Notes under the pieces: generated by a model | Told to the model about the DNA's origin: nothing | Seen by the model: only the letters and a program-made list of their open reading frames with translations | The model's database searches: none | Position numbers and translations under genes: made by a program | Origin: Patiriisocius marinistellae | GTDB lineage: Bacteria > Bacteroidota > Bacteroidia > Flavobacteriales > Flavobacteriaceae | Direction of reading: 5' to 3' | Assembly (NCBI RefSeq): GCF_009014635.1 | Contig: NZ_BKCF01000005.1 | Span: 246,820-310,819 of the forward strand | Length of the DNA: 64,000 nt | Shown: in pieces, positions 16,613 through 25,877 of the stretch | Layout: every line of letters begins with the position of its first letter | Position numbering within the stretch: the stretch's first letter is position 1

Positions 16613-17899
16613 CTACAGCCATAAATTTATATAGGCTCCATTTGCATCATACATATTTGTTTGACGCTCAATATTAAACTTTCTATCTCTCGGGTCATTT
16701 CCCACGCCAGCATTGTATATCCAATTACCCCAGTTACTGTGTACATCATAGTCAATTAGCATGCTTTCAAAATAGCTTGCGCCCACTCGCCAATCTTGAG
16801 CCTGTTCTTTTGCCCAAAAACTCGCAACATTTTGTCTTCCTCTATTACTCATCCATCCAGAGGTAGCGATTTCTTTCATATTTGCGTTTATAAATGGATA
16901 ACGTGTTTCTCCATTAATCCACTGAAGTTTTTTTTCTTCGGAAATATGCCAGTTATAGGTCTTTTTTAAAATTCCGTCGATTTTAAAAATAGCATCACCG
17001 TGTTTTAGAGAAATATATTTAAAGAAATCTCTCCAAATCAATTCGAAAATCATCCAATAAGTGTCTTTATTTTTTTTAATTTCTTTTTCAAATTTTTTAA
17101 TTTCCCAATAAATGAACCTTGCGGAAATACTCCCGTTTGCTAACCAAGCCGAAAACTTTGAACTATAATCAACACCTATCAATCCATTGCGCGTTTGCTT
17201 GTAAGTTGCTATGTTTTGAGAATCCCAGATGTATTCTTTAACCCTTGCCATACCTGTTTTTTCTCCACCTTTAAAAGGGAACGCTGTTCGATTATCTTTT
17301 TTAAAATCTTGAAAACCGAGTTTTTTTAGATTAGGAATTTTTGTTTTATTCACGATAACTAATTCAGTGTTTTGTTTTTTTAAGCTAATTCCTAACCCTC
17401 GTACTCTACAATTGTTCTCACATTTTTTTCTAAATTCCGTAAAAATTTTTGGAATTTCAATAAAATCATCATAAGGTATATCTTCTGGATGAAACAGAAA
17501 TTGGTCGTATGTTTCGATTATTCTAATCTCATTAGGAATTTCATCTTTGAGATTATTAAGTACATGTACTTCTTCTGAAGTCCATTCTCTTTGACAAAAA
17601 ATATTAGTAATATTTTTTTCCTCACTAATAAGTTTTGGTATTGCTATTTCAGGTTTTTCAAAGTAAACATGAAGTGCTATGTTTATGGATGTTAGATTTT
17701 TCCGAAGTTCTTCAACTGTTTCTATTAAAAATTGAGCGCGAAATACGCCTGTTTTTATAAAACCGAAAGAAGTTTGTTTAAAATGTCTTGGATCAAAACA
17801 ATATATAGCTGTGACTAGTTTAGCATTCTCACAGGCTTTTTGCAATGAGGTATTATTGTTAACTCTTAAATCATTTCTAAACCAAACTAGATGATGCAT
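16613..17899 (-). CDS. Cryptochrome DASH
   Basis: A 428-residue FAD protein of the photolyase/cryptochrome family. [18 protein letters not shown] is the DASH N-terminal signature. [15 protein letters not shown], [51 protein letters not shown] FAD and DNA-binding blocks are present in their normal order. The family repairs dimers in single-stranded DNA and may act as a blue-light sensor. Its first 23 bases overlap the DUF2256 gene, so translation is probably coupled. A copy of the 10-base motif is inside the gene (16936-16945). Confidence 0.92.
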   Translation of the reverse strand: MHHLVWFRNDLRVNNNTSLQKACENAKLVTAIYCFDPRHFKQTSFGFIKTGVFRAQFLIETVEELRKNLTSINIALHVYFEKPEIAIPKLISEEKNITNIFCQREWTSEEVHVLNNLKDEIPNEIRIIETYDQFLFHPEDIPYDDFIEIPKIFTEFRKKCENNCRVRGLGISLKKQNTELVIVNKTKIPNLKKLGFQDFKKDNRTAFPFKGGEKTGMARVKEYIWDSQNIATYKQTRNGLIGVDYSSKFSAWLANGSISARFIYWEIKKFEKEIKKNKDTYWMIFELIWRDFFKYISLKHGDAIFKIDGILKKTYNWHISEEKKLQWINGETRYPFINANMKEIATSGWMSNRGRQNVASFWAKEQAQDWRVGASYFESMLIDYDVHSNWGNWIYNAGVGNDPRDRKFNIERQTNMYDANGAYINLWL

Positions 17900-18038
17900 A
17901 TTTGTTTTTATTTCTTCTACAGCGTTCGCTACAGTATTTTACTTCGTTCCAGTTTTTCTCCCATTTTTTTCTCCAAGTAAAAGGTAAACTACAGGTTAGA
18001 CAAATTTTTTTGGGAAGTTGTTGTCTTTTATGTTTCAA
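17877..18038 (-). CDS. DUF2256 zinc-finger-like small protein
   Basis: A 53-residue gene too short for usual cutoffs, from TTG at 18038 to TAG at 17877. The sequence has [17 protein letters not shown], then KYCSERCRR, the DUF2256 pattern with four cysteines (13, 16, 36, 40) likely to bind zinc. DUF2256 genes are known neighbours of photolyase/cryptochrome genes, and this one overlaps cryptochrome DASH by 23 bases and follows the flavin reductase stop by nine. The start is non-ATG; no in-frame ATG is available. Function unknown, perhaps an accessory to the photolyase family proteins. Confidence 0.85.
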   Translation of the reverse strand: MKHKRQQLPKKICLTCSLPFTWRKKWEKNWNEVKYCSERCRRNKNKYASSSLV

Positions 18039-18047
18039 AATCGATCT

Positions 18048-18665
18048 TTATTTTTTAGGGCGTGCATATTCAAAGCGTTTTAATAATGTAGGTAATGCAT
18101 ATCCATCGAGTCCATTTACTGTTACAGTTTCGGCATTTTCTAGATTTAAAAATCCGTCTTCTTTGAGAATACCTTCATCAATAAAAAGGTGTTCAATACT
18201 TCCTATAATAAATAAGCATCCATTTTCTTCAATGTTATAATGATTAACGTAGTGACATCCCATTGAAATTTTGACTCCACGTACAAAGGGTGCTTTAAAA
18301 TTATTTTTAAATTCGGGTTCAAATTGAGTTTTATCAAATTCTGAAATCTCTCCATCGTACTTTGCACTCGTATGGTGTGCGTCTTCAATGATGTTTTTGT
18401 TAACATGGTTTATTGTAAATACACCTGTGGTTAATAAATTATCAAAAGTATTACGAGGAACAGTTGTAGGGCGTAAAATAAAACCCAATAATGGAGGATT
18501 ACTCCCTAAATGGATTATGCTACTAAAAATGCCAATGTTCATAATTCCATCATTTGATTGTGTGGCAATCAAATTTGCGCTTTTATAACCCGTACAACTA
18601 TTAATAAGGTTAATGCGATACAATTTTTCTAATTTAGAAATTGAATTTAAATCAAAATGTTTCAT
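18048..18665 (-). CDS. Flavin reductase-family protein (FMN-binding split barrel)
   Basis: A 205-residue protein resembling flavin reductase-like FMN-binding proteins: SCTGYKSANLIATQSNDGIMNIGIFSSIIHLGSNPPLLGFILRP is the N-terminal flavin-binding block, followed by THGVFTINHV-type and GCLFIIGSIEHLFI strands. It would reduce or bind flavin. As first gene of a four-gene operon with DUF2256 and two FAD photolyase-family enzymes, it may supply reduced flavin to them, which is inference. Start ATG at 18665; TATCTTTA a few bases upstream resembles a -7 box. Confidence 0.8.
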   Translation of the reverse strand: MKHFDLNSISKLEKLYRINLINSCTGYKSANLIATQSNDGIMNIGIFSSIIHLGSNPPLLGFILRPTTVPRNTFDNLLTTGVFTINHVNKNIIEDAHHTSAKYDGEISEFDKTQFEPEFKNNFKAPFVRGVKISMGCHYVNHYNIEENGCLFIIGSIEHLFIDEGILKEDGFLNLENAETVTVNGLDGYALPTLLKRFEYARPKK

Positions 18666-18847
18666 GTGTTAAAGATAAAATTTTGTTTAAAGTATTTTCT
18701 TAAAAATTAGACAAAAATAGATTGTATTTTAGTATTGAAATATTACATTATGAAGAAAGAGTTTTTTAAATTTTAATATTCTAAGCTATTAAAATGCTTA
18801 AGCATACAGTTGAAGAATAATTTTTATATTGTAAAAAATTAGAATAA

Positions 18848-19645
18848 ATGGATTTACATAAAGCCTTTAATATCAATAAAGATACTTGGAATAAAAAAGT
18901 GGAAGTACACGCAAATAGTGATTTTTATGCGATGGATGCTTTTAAGAATGGTGCTTCCGCTTTAAAAAGATTTGAGTTGGATGCGTTGGGCGATGTGAAA
19001 GGGAAATCTTTATTGCATTTACAGTGTCATTTTGGGCAGGATACAATGAGTTGGAGTAGGTTAGGGGCAAAGTGTACAGGTATTGATATTAGTGAAGAAG
19101 GAGTGAAACTAGCAAGAAGATTAAATAAAGAGTTGGGTCTTGATGCCAATTTTGTATGCTGTAATGTTCTTGATACATCGCAGCACATTAAAGAAGAAAA
19201 ATTTGATATTGTATTTACTAGTTATGGTACAATAGGCTGGTTACCAGATTTGAAACCCTGGGCTCAAATGATTGCCGAACGTTTAAAACCAAGCGGCATT
19301 TTTTATATTGTAGAATTCCATCCCATAGCTTGGATGTTCGATTATACGGTCAATCCTCCAGTAATGAAATATGGTTATCAACAAAAAGAAGCTATTTATG
19401 AGGAGTATGAGGGAACATATGCAGATAGTGAATCAAAAATGTTAAGCAAAGAATATGGCTGGAATCATAGTCTTGGTGAAGTGATTACGTGTTTAGTAAA
19501 CGCTGGACTTAAAATTGAGTATCTTAATGAATATGAAGAATCACCATATAATGTATTCCCAGATTTGATTATGAACAAAAATGGGATGTATGAATTGTCT
19601 AGTGGATTGTATCCGTTGTTGTTTGAGGTTAAGGCTGTAAAATAA
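18848..19645 (+). CDS. Class I SAM-dependent methyltransferase
   Basis: A 265-residue protein with a SAM loop LLHLQCHFGQDTMSWSRLGAKCTGIDISEEGV (motif I and the acidic end of strand 2), VLDTSQHIKEEKFDIVFTSYGTIGWL (motif II) and a post-core WAQMIAERLKPSGIFYIVEFHP segment. It belongs to the ubiquinone/menaquinone-type methyltransferase superfamily, but the substrate is not evident. It is a single gene closed by a bidirectional terminator. A 12-base palindrome ATGCTTAAGCAT at 18794-18805 lies in its upstream region. Confidence 0.8.
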   Translation: MDLHKAFNINKDTWNKKVEVHANSDFYAMDAFKNGASALKRFELDALGDVKGKSLLHLQCHFGQDTMSWSRLGAKCTGIDISEEGVKLARRLNKELGLDANFVCCNVLDTSQHIKEEKFDIVFTSYGTIGWLPDLKPWAQMIAERLKPSGIFYIVEFHPIAWMFDYTVNPPVMKYGYQQKEAIYEEYEGTYADSESKMLSKEYGWNHSLGEVITCLVNAGLKIEYLNEYEESPYNVFPDLIMNKNGMYELSSGLYPLLFEVKAVK

Positions 19646-19647
19646 AA

Positions 19648-19690
19648 AATCCCAACAGCTCTATAAGTGCTATTGGGATTATTTTTTTTA
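19648..19690. terminator. Bidirectional terminator
   Basis: AATCCCAA and TTGGGATT arms flank an interior partly paired AGC/GCT stem, with poly-A on the left and poly-T on the right. It lies between the convergent methyltransferase and msrA genes and can serve both. Confidence 0.85.
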
Positions 19691-19697
19691 ATTATAA

Positions 19698-20381
19698 TTA
19701 GTGCATTGCATCTTCCTTAATCAACTCAGGAAATTTTTTCTGAAACTTCTTTAGTCTAGGGACAGATACACTTCTAATATATCCTTGATTAGGATTTAGT
19801 CTTTCATAATTTTGATGGTATGCTTCTCCAATCCAGAATTTTTCAAAAGGTAGTACTTGTGCAGCTACTTTTCCTTCACCTACTTCTTTTTCTAATGCCG
19901 TAATTTTAGTTTCAATAATTTTTTTCTGTTCATCGTTTTGATAGAAAATAATTGAACGATACTGTGATCCATTATCAGGGCCTTGACCATTAACTTGAGT
20001 AATATTTTGTGAGCCAAAGTATACATCAACTAATATTTTAAAACTAACAACATCTGGGTTATAAATAATCTCTACAGCTTCGGCATGTCCTGTTCTGCCT
20101 GTGTTACTTGACTCATAGGTTGGGTTATTTGTATGACCGCCGCTGTAACCAGAAATTGATTCTTCTACACCTTTTACACTTTCATAAATTGCCTCGACAC
20201 ACCAGAAACAACCACTAGCAAAGTAAGCACGCGCCATTCCTTCCTTTATGGGAACTTCGACTGGAGTAATCGTTTCTTGAGCAATGGCTTCTTTTTCTTT
20301 ATTTGATTTATTTGAGGATTGGCATGCAGCAGGTATTGTTGCTATTAATATTGCCGCGAGTGCTATTGTAATTCGTTTCAT
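19698..20381 (-). CDS. msrA: Peptide methionine sulfoxide reductase MsrA, lipoprotein form
   Basis: From ATG at 20381 this is a 227-residue protein with a lipoprotein signal (IPAAC, Cys20), a charged linker, then the MsrA domain with catalytic GCFWC (Cys58), GYSGGHTNNPTYESSNTGRTGHAEAVEI and the QYRS segment. It reduces methionine-S-sulfoxide in oxidised proteins, here outside the cytoplasm. An upstream ATG at 20438 adds 19 residues ahead of the signal; the internal start is preferred because it begins MKRITIALAAIL. A copy of the 10-base motif is at 20422-20431, upstream of the chosen start. Confidence 0.92.
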   Translation of the reverse strand: MKRITIALAAILIATIPAACQSSNKSNKEKEAIAQETITPVEVPIKEGMARAYFASGCFWCVEAIYESVKGVEESISGYSGGHTNNPTYESSNTGRTGHAEAVEIIYNPDVVSFKILVDVYFGSQNITQVNGQGPDNGSQYRSIIFYQNDEQKKIIETKITALEKEVGEGKVAAQVLPFEKFWIGEAYHQNYERLNPNQGYIRSVSVPRLKKFQKKFPELIKEDAMH

Positions 20382-20488
20382 GATAATTGTTTTTTTATTA
20401 AGTCGGGTTAATGTAATTAACATTTCCGAAGTGATCATAATTATTAGTTAAATCTTAAATGTAACAAATGAGACTTAATATAAACACA

Positions 20489-20515
20489 AAAGCCTTCACA
20501 TTGTGTGAAGGCTTT
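20489..20515 (-). terminator. Intrinsic terminator of the zinc-ribbon-like/NIF3 operon
   Basis: A 12-base perfect stem (20489-20500 with 20504-20515) around loop TTG lies 22 bases past the stop of the minus-strand gene ending at 20538. Confidence 0.88.
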
Positions 20516-20537
20516 GTTATAATTTGTGGAGTGGTAC

Positions 20538-21317
20538 TTACTTTAACTTAGCAAACACTTTATCCATTTTTTCAACTTCTTCGCCTGCTAATTCTGGATC
20601 AACAAGAATACGCCCACTGTGCTCATCTGTAATAATTTTTTTACGACCAGCAATTTCCATTTGTACTTGTGGTGGAATTGTAAAGAAAGAGCCTCCAGAT
20701 GCGCCTCTTTCAACAGCAACAACAGCTAAGCCATTTTTTACATTTGTACGAATGCGTTTGTAAGCTTTTACAAGACGCTCTTCAATTTGTTTCTCAAACT
20801 TTCCAGACTCTTTAAGTAATGCTTGTTCCTCTTTTTCAGTTTCGCTAAGGATTTCATTAAGTTCACTCTGCTTATGCTTTAAGTGATCTTGTCTAGCGGT
20901 AAGACGTTCTTTAGTTTGCTCAATAATTTCTTTCTTATGTGCAATTTGAACGGTGTATTCTTTGATGTGCTTTTCAGCTAATTGAATTTCTAATTCTTGA
21001 AACTCAACTTCTTTGCTCAACGCATTGTACTCACGATTGTTACGTACATTGTCTTGTTGTGCAGTATATTTTTTCATCAGTTCCTTAGAAACTTCGATGG
21101 CATTTTTCTTAGCCTTGATGTCATCTTGAATTACTTCAAGATCACTATTCAATTTTTCCATACGGGTGTTCATTCCCGCAACTTCGTCTTCAAGATCTTC
21201 TACTTCAAGAGGTAATTCCCCGCGTACGTTTTTAATCTCATCAATGCGAGAGTCAATTAGTTGTAGGTCATACAATGCACGGAGCTTCTCTTCGACTGTT
21301 AATTCTTTACTTGCCAT
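20538..21317 (-). CDS. Coiled-coil protein of the C4 zinc-ribbon (DUF164/CdsZ) family with degenerate ribbon
   Basis: The 259-residue protein is a long helical hairpin (about residues 10-185, strongly heptad-like and rich in Glu/Lys), followed by a C-terminal ribbon. In the family that ribbon normally holds four zinc-binding cysteines. Here the equivalent block reads RGASGGSFFTIPPQVQMEI ... TDEHSGRILVDPE, so the cysteines are absent while the fold-specific GRILVDPE remains. Proteins of this family are linked to RNA or envelope functions but are poorly defined. Its ATG lies three bases after the NIF3 stop, as in many flavobacteria. Confidence 0.85.
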   Translation of the reverse strand: MASKELTVEEKLRALYDLQLIDSRIDEIKNVRGELPLEVEDLEDEVAGMNTRMEKLNSDLEVIQDDIKAKKNAIEVSKELMKKYTAQQDNVRNNREYNALSKEVEFQELEIQLAEKHIKEYTVQIAHKKEIIEQTKERLTARQDHLKHKQSELNEILSETEKEEQALLKESGKFEKQIEERLVKAYKRIRTNVKNGLAVVAVERGASGGSFFTIPPQVQMEIAGRKKIITDEHSGRILVDPELAGEEVEKMDKVFAKLK

Positions 21318-21320
21318 AGG

Positions 21321-22415
21321 TTAAAAATAGCTAATTGGATTTGTGTTTGTTTGCGATAAAACGACTGCAAAAGTAGTTATTTTTTTGCTAAGAAACTCAT
21401 ACAAAAGGTCTTTTGTGTATTGCTCGCTTTCATAATGCCCAATATCTGCAAGTAATATTTTGCCTTCAGCACTAAAAAAGTCATGATATTTTAAATCTGC
21501 AGTGACATAAGCATCTGCTCCATTGGCAATTGCAGCTTTGATTGCAAAGCTGCCGCTACCACCTAATACGGCTACTTTTTTTATTTTTTTGTTGCTTATT
21601 GACGAGTGTCTCACACAATCTGTATTCATCTTTTCTTTCAATAATTTTAAAAACGCCATTTCGCTTATTTCATTTGGCAATTCTCCTATCATTCCCATTC
21701 CTAAATGTTGGTTTGTGTTTTCTAAGGTTGTCACTTCAAAAGCGACCTCTTCATAGGAGTGGGTTTGGTGTAGCGCCTTTAATACATCATGTTCGCAATG
21801 CTTCGGAAACGTAACATGTATTTGAGTTTCAGGTGCTGTTATAAGTTCGTTTTGTTTTCCTTTTACAGGGTTAGAATTTTCATCTCCTTTAAAACTTCCG
21901 AATCCTCCCGTTGTAAAACTACAATTATCATAGTTTCCAATAGTGCCAGCGCCAGCCTTAAATAGTACGTTTTTTACTAGCTCAACTTCATCATTTGGAA
22001 CGTAAGTGACTAACTTTTTTATAGTTTCTTTCTTTGGAATTAAAACATTGCGATTTTTTAAACCTAAGGTTTGGCAAATCATTGCATTAACGCCTACAAA
22101 GGAGTTGTCCAGTGCGGTATGTACTGCTATTATATTAATGTCATTCTTTATCGCTTTTAAAACCACACGTTCTACATAGGTTTTCCCAGTTATTTTTTTG
22201 AGCCCGCTAAAAATTATTGGATGAAAGCTAACAATTAAATTGCAGTTTTTTTTAATGGCTTCATCAACAACAGCCTCTAGCGTGTCAAGAGTGACGAGGA
22301 TTCCGTTAATTTTTGTATTTGCATCACCTACTAATAACCCTGTATTATCAAACTCTTCAGAATAAGCTAGGGGCGCTAATTCTTCAAGTTGTATCATCAC
22401 TTCTTTAACTGTCAT
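21321..22415 (-). CDS. NIF3-like dinuclear metal-centre protein
   Basis: A 364-residue NIF3/YqfO-like protein. Metal ligands are visible in SFHPIIFSG near the N-terminus, AVHTALDNS in the middle, and VTADLKYHDF plus LADIGHYESEQ near the C-terminus. The insertion VTYVPNDEVELVKNVLFKAGAGTIGNYDNCSF is the PII/CutA-like domain of the long bacterial form. The biochemical role is unsettled; GTP cyclohydrolase I type 2 annotations are doubtful. It is operonic with the coiled-coil gene. A 9-base copy of the recurrent motif is at 21801-21809. Confidence 0.88.
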   Translation of the reverse strand: MTVKEVMIQLEELAPLAYSEEFDNTGLLVGDANTKINGILVTLDTLEAVVDEAIKKNCNLIVSFHPIIFSGLKKITGKTYVERVVLKAIKNDINIIAVHTALDNSFVGVNAMICQTLGLKNRNVLIPKKETIKKLVTYVPNDEVELVKNVLFKAGAGTIGNYDNCSFTTGGFGSFKGDENSNPVKGKQNELITAPETQIHVTFPKHCEHDVLKALHQTHSYEEVAFEVTTLENTNQHLGMGMIGELPNEISEMAFLKLLKEKMNTDCVRHSSISNKKIKKVAVLGGSGSFAIKAAIANGADAYVTADLKYHDFFSAEGKILLADIGHYESEQYTKDLLYEFLSKKITTFAVVLSQTNTNPISYF

Positions 22416-22474
22416 TGTTATAAAATTTGAGTAAATATAAAGATTTTAGTATTGCTGATTGGATAATTTTATAG

Positions 22475-22493
22475 TGTCAATTATAAATTGACA
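22475..22493. promoter_or_regulatory. Perfect 8-3-8 inverted repeat between divergent NIF3 and lpxK genes
   Basis: TGTCAATT-ATA-AATTGACA lies in the 170-base divergent gap. It has no T-run, so it is not a good terminator, and its position suits an operator for a dimeric regulator. No other copy is seen. Confidence 0.45.
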
Positions 22494-22585
22494 AGAAATA
22501 AATTTTTAAAGAAAGTTGTCCAAAGGGATAAAATTCACGATTCATATTTTAGACTTTTTTAAAACCTTATTGTTACTTTCGTTGA

Positions 22586-23599
22586 ATGAAAACATTGCGA
22601 AAAATATTATTTCCATTTGCTGTCCTTTATGGTTGGATTACTCGTGCTCGTAATGTTTTTTATAATAAGGGTTGGTTTAAGTCTAAACAGTATAGGCTTC
22701 CTGTTATCTGCGTAGGCAATTTAAGTGTGGGTGGAACTGGAAAATCTCCTATGATTGAATTGTTGATTGAAATACTTAAAGAAGACTATAAGGTTGCCAC
22801 ATTGAGCAGAGGGTATAAACGAAAAACAAAGGGTTTTTTAGAGGTTAAAACTACTCATACCGTAGCCGAGGTAGGTGATGAGCCGCTTCAGTTTAAACAA
22901 AAATTTCCAGAAGTCACAGTTGCTGTTTGTGCTGATCGACGAACGGGGATTGAAGTATTAGAAAAAGAGGCACAAGTAATTTTGTTAGACGATGCATTTC
23001 AGCATAGAAAAGTAAAAGCGTCATTAAATATAATGCTTACTCCTTGTGATGAATTATATGTGCAGGATTTTTTATTGCCAACAGGAAATTTGAGGGAATC
23101 ACGTACAGGTGCTGATAGAGCAGATATTATTGTGGTGACTAAGTGTAAAAAGAATATTGCATATGCTAAGATGCAGGAAATTAGATTTATTTTAGATATT
23201 AAAGAACATCAAAAACTCTATTTTACTACAATTGATTACGCCGATTCAATTTTTGGAATTTCCGAAGTACAGCCACTACATTATTTAATAGACAAACCAT
23301 TTACATTAGTAACGGGAATTGCAAACCCAAAACCACTAGTTGATTTTTTAATTGGAGAAGGATATCAATTTGAGCATAAAAAATATCCTGATCATCATAA
23401 TTTTTCTGAGGCAGAAATTAATGCTCTTAAGAAAGAACAAATTATACTTACAACCGAGAAAGATTTTATGAGGTTGAAAAGCCCCCTAGGTAAATATGCA
23501 CTGTATTACTTGCCTATTAAGACTAAGGTATTAAATGGTCAAGAAAGTTTTTTTAAAGAAATGATATTCAAGAATGTAGAGGCTAACTTATTCAGTTAG
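22586..23599 (+). CDS. lpxK: Tetraacyldisaccharide 4'-kinase (lipid A synthesis)
   Basis: A 337-residue LpxK, the inner-membrane kinase that puts the 4'-phosphate on the lipid A precursor. The N-terminal hydrophobic helix (about residues 5-25) and the Walker A VGNLSVGGTGKSP (43-55) followed by LLSRGYKRKTKG-like segment, DEPLQF and DDAFQHRKV motifs are all present in order. This shows that the organism makes lipid A. Its stop overlaps the convergent hybrid-kinase stop by four bases. A copy of the 10-base motif at 23268-23277 is read as Ile-Ser-Glu. Confidence 0.93.
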   Translation: MKTLRKILFPFAVLYGWITRARNVFYNKGWFKSKQYRLPVICVGNLSVGGTGKSPMIELLIEILKEDYKVATLSRGYKRKTKGFLEVKTTHTVAEVGDEPLQFKQKFPEVTVAVCADRRTGIEVLEKEAQVILLDDAFQHRKVKASLNIMLTPCDELYVQDFLLPTGNLRESRTGADRADIIVVTKCKKNIAYAKMQEIRFILDIKEHQKLYFTTIDYADSIFGISEVQPLHYLIDKPFTLVTGIANPKPLVDFLIGEGYQFEHKKYPDHHNFSEAEINALKKEQIILTTEKDFMRLKSPLGKYALYYLPIKTKVLNGQESFFKEMIFKNVEANLFS

Positions 23600-25854
23600 T
23601 TTTGTAACTGGCGGTTTTTGAGAGAGGAATGTATTTTTTCAAAGAACTCTTCTGGCTTAAAAGGTTTAGGGATTATTTCATTAAATCCAGCTTTAAAAAA
23701 TGTGTCTAGATTTTCATCAATCGTTACTGCTGTCAATGCGATAATAGGAAGTTGTTCGTCAAACAATCTTATTTTTTGAGTAGCTTCAATCCCACTTATG
23801 CCTGGCATATGAATATCCATCAAAACAATGTCAAAATTATTATTTTTAACTAGCTCAATTGCAGTCATACCATTGTCTGCAACTTGACAAATCATGTGGT
23901 TTTTCTCAAGAATTTTTTTAGTAATCATCTGGTTAATTTTATTGTCTTCAACCACGAGAACATTTTTGTCTTTAAAGAATGAATCTTCTATTTTGAGTTT
24001 TGTAATTTCGTTATTTGCTTCTATTTCATTGTCTTCAAGAGCTTCAATATCAAGGTTGAACCAGAATTTTGATCCTTTTCCTAACTGACTTTCTAGCTCT
24101 ATTTTGCTGTTCATTAATTCTAAAAGATTCTTAACGATAGATAATCCAAGTCCTGTTCCACCAAATTTTCTATTAATCTGTAACGAACCTTGAGAAAACG
24201 TTTCAAATATACTTTTCTGCTTTTTCTTAGAGATACCTACACCGTTATCTTCAATTTCAAATTTAAGTTTTACAATGCGTCCTCTTTGATCAATTTTTTT
24301 AACACGCACATTTACAACACCGTTTTGAGTAAACTTAACAGAATTCCCAATTAAGTTGATTAAAATTTGGGAAAGTTTTACAGGGTCTCCTAAAAAGATT
24401 TCTGGGATAGAATCATTAAAATCAAATACTAATTTTGTTTTCTTGTCGTCTGCAGATTTTTTTAGAGCTACAAGTACATCGTTAATACGTTTTTTTAAAT
24501 TAAAAGAAGTTTTCTCAACTTCAACTTTGTTAGCTTCTAGTTTGTTAAGGTCAAGAATATTGTTAATTAGTGATAGCAAATACTCTCCAGAAAATTTTAA
24601 AGAATTAAGGTGTTCCTTTTGATGCTCTTTAGGAGATTCCTCCATCAATAAATGGGTAAGACCAGTTACTGCGTAAAGAGGAGTTCGTAATTCGTGTGTA
24701 ATTGTGGATAGAAATTGTGCTTTTGCAAGCGATGCTTTTTCAGCTTTTTCTTTTGCTAGTTGCAATTCTGTATTTTTATCTTGCAATAAATTATTTGCTT
24801 TCGCACGCAAATTATTATTTTTATATAAGGATAGCGTTAGCAATGATAAAATGGCAATAATAGCAATGCTCATACCATTTGTAACTTGATTAAATTTCTC
24901 AGACTTTTCTATTTCTACAAGATTTTCTTCATAATTTTCAATACGCTTATGAAGCGCTCCAACGTTTAATTCATTATTATTAGTTGCAGAGATAGAGTTG
25001 ATAAAGACTAAATTAAGAGAGTCATTTTTTGTTGTGTATTTATTGAAAAAAAGTAGAGCATCATTAAATTTTTTTTCAATTATAGCTATTTCAGATTTGA
25101 CTTTATAACTTTCAATTTTTAGTTTTTTATAATTAAGGCTATCGATTATAACACTGGCTTCATTAATAATGCTTTTTGCTTGATTAAGATGTTGGATGTC
25201 ATTATCTTCATTATAAATTTTAATCAAAGCTTCTGCTTTGTTTACATAAGAAAATGCCTCAAAATATTTATTATTCCCATTTTTATAATCTGAAATTCCA
25301 GCATTATAATAATTTACTGCCGCCTTAGAATTTCCTTTTTTAAACTCTAATAAACCTCTTCCTATTAAAATAGGTGATTTTTCTTTTTCATCGTTAATTA
25401 TTTCAAATATGGAATCTGCTTTGTCAAAATTGTCTTCTGCGACCGTAAATTTTTCAAGACGCGTATTTATTAGCCCATTAAGTACATATATGTTAGGGAG
25501 CTTTTTTATATTATTAGAAGCTAAAATAATTTTAATAGCTTTCTCATTAATAATTTGTGCAGTGTTGTAGTTTTGTAAGTAATACTGTAACATAGTGTTA
25601 GTGACCATAACATCTGCTTTCAAGTCATCATCATTAATGTTTACTACTAAGTTGTTGGCTAGATTTATATTTTTGACAGCTTCTTCAAAATCAAATCTAA
25701 AAATTGCTTCATTAGCATTTGTTTTATATTGTTTTACTAATGAAATAGAATCTTTAGTAATTGCTTGACCATAACACATAAAAATAGTGAGACACATCAT
25801 TATTGAAATGATGTATTTTTTGCTATGCGAGGGCTTATTCATTAAAAAAATCAA
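23596..25854 (-). CDS. Hybrid sensor histidine kinase/response regulator with TPR-like sensor
   Basis: A 752-residue one-protein signalling system. A signal sequence (to about 30) is followed by a TPR-like helical sensor (about 40-320), one membrane helix (about 328-344), a short coiled coil, HisKA with the phospho-acceptor His387 in THELRTP, an ATPase domain with DNGVGIS and GGTGLGLSIV, and a C-terminal receiver with VVEDNKIN and the acceptor Asp in VLMDIHMPG. The sensor is probably periplasmic. No separate output regulator is encoded beside it. The signal it senses is unknown. Confidence 0.88.
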   Translation of the reverse strand: MIFLMNKPSHSKKYIISIMMCLTIFMCYGQAITKDSISLVKQYKTNANEAIFRFDFEEAVKNINLANNLVVNINDDDLKADVMVTNTMLQYYLQNYNTAQIINEKAIKIILASNNIKKLPNIYVLNGLINTRLEKFTVAEDNFDKADSIFEIINDEKEKSPILIGRGLLEFKKGNSKAAVNYYNAGISDYKNGNNKYFEAFSYVNKAEALIKIYNEDNDIQHLNQAKSIINEASVIIDSLNYKKLKIESYKVKSEIAIIEKKFNDALLFFNKYTTKNDSLNLVFINSISATNNNELNVGALHKRIENYEENLVEIEKSEKFNQVTNGMSIAIIAILSLLTLSLYKNNNLRAKANNLLQDKNTELQLAKEKAEKASLAKAQFLSTITHELRTPLYAVTGLTHLLMEESPKEHQKEHLNSLKFSGEYLLSLINNILDLNKLEANKVEVEKTSFNLKKRINDVLVALKKSADDKKTKLVFDFNDSIPEIFLGDPVKLSQILINLIGNSVKFTQNGVVNVRVKKIDQRGRIVKLKFEIEDNGVGISKKKQKSIFETFSQGSLQINRKFGGTGLGLSIVKNLLELMNSKIELESQLGKGSKFWFNLDIEALEDNEIEANNEITKLKIEDSFFKDKNVLVVEDNKINQMITKKILEKNHMICQVADNGMTAIELVKNNNFDIVLMDIHMPGISGIEATQKIRLFDEQLPIIALTAVTIDENLDTFFKAGFNEIIPKPFKPEEFFEKIHSSLKNRQLQN

Positions 25855-25877
25855 ACGTATTTAGTCGATAAATATAG

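Noticed and set aside
15000..18665. Possible proteorhodopsin gene with the photolyase cluster
   Set aside because: No seven-helix retinal-binding sequence is present in the neighbouring DNA.
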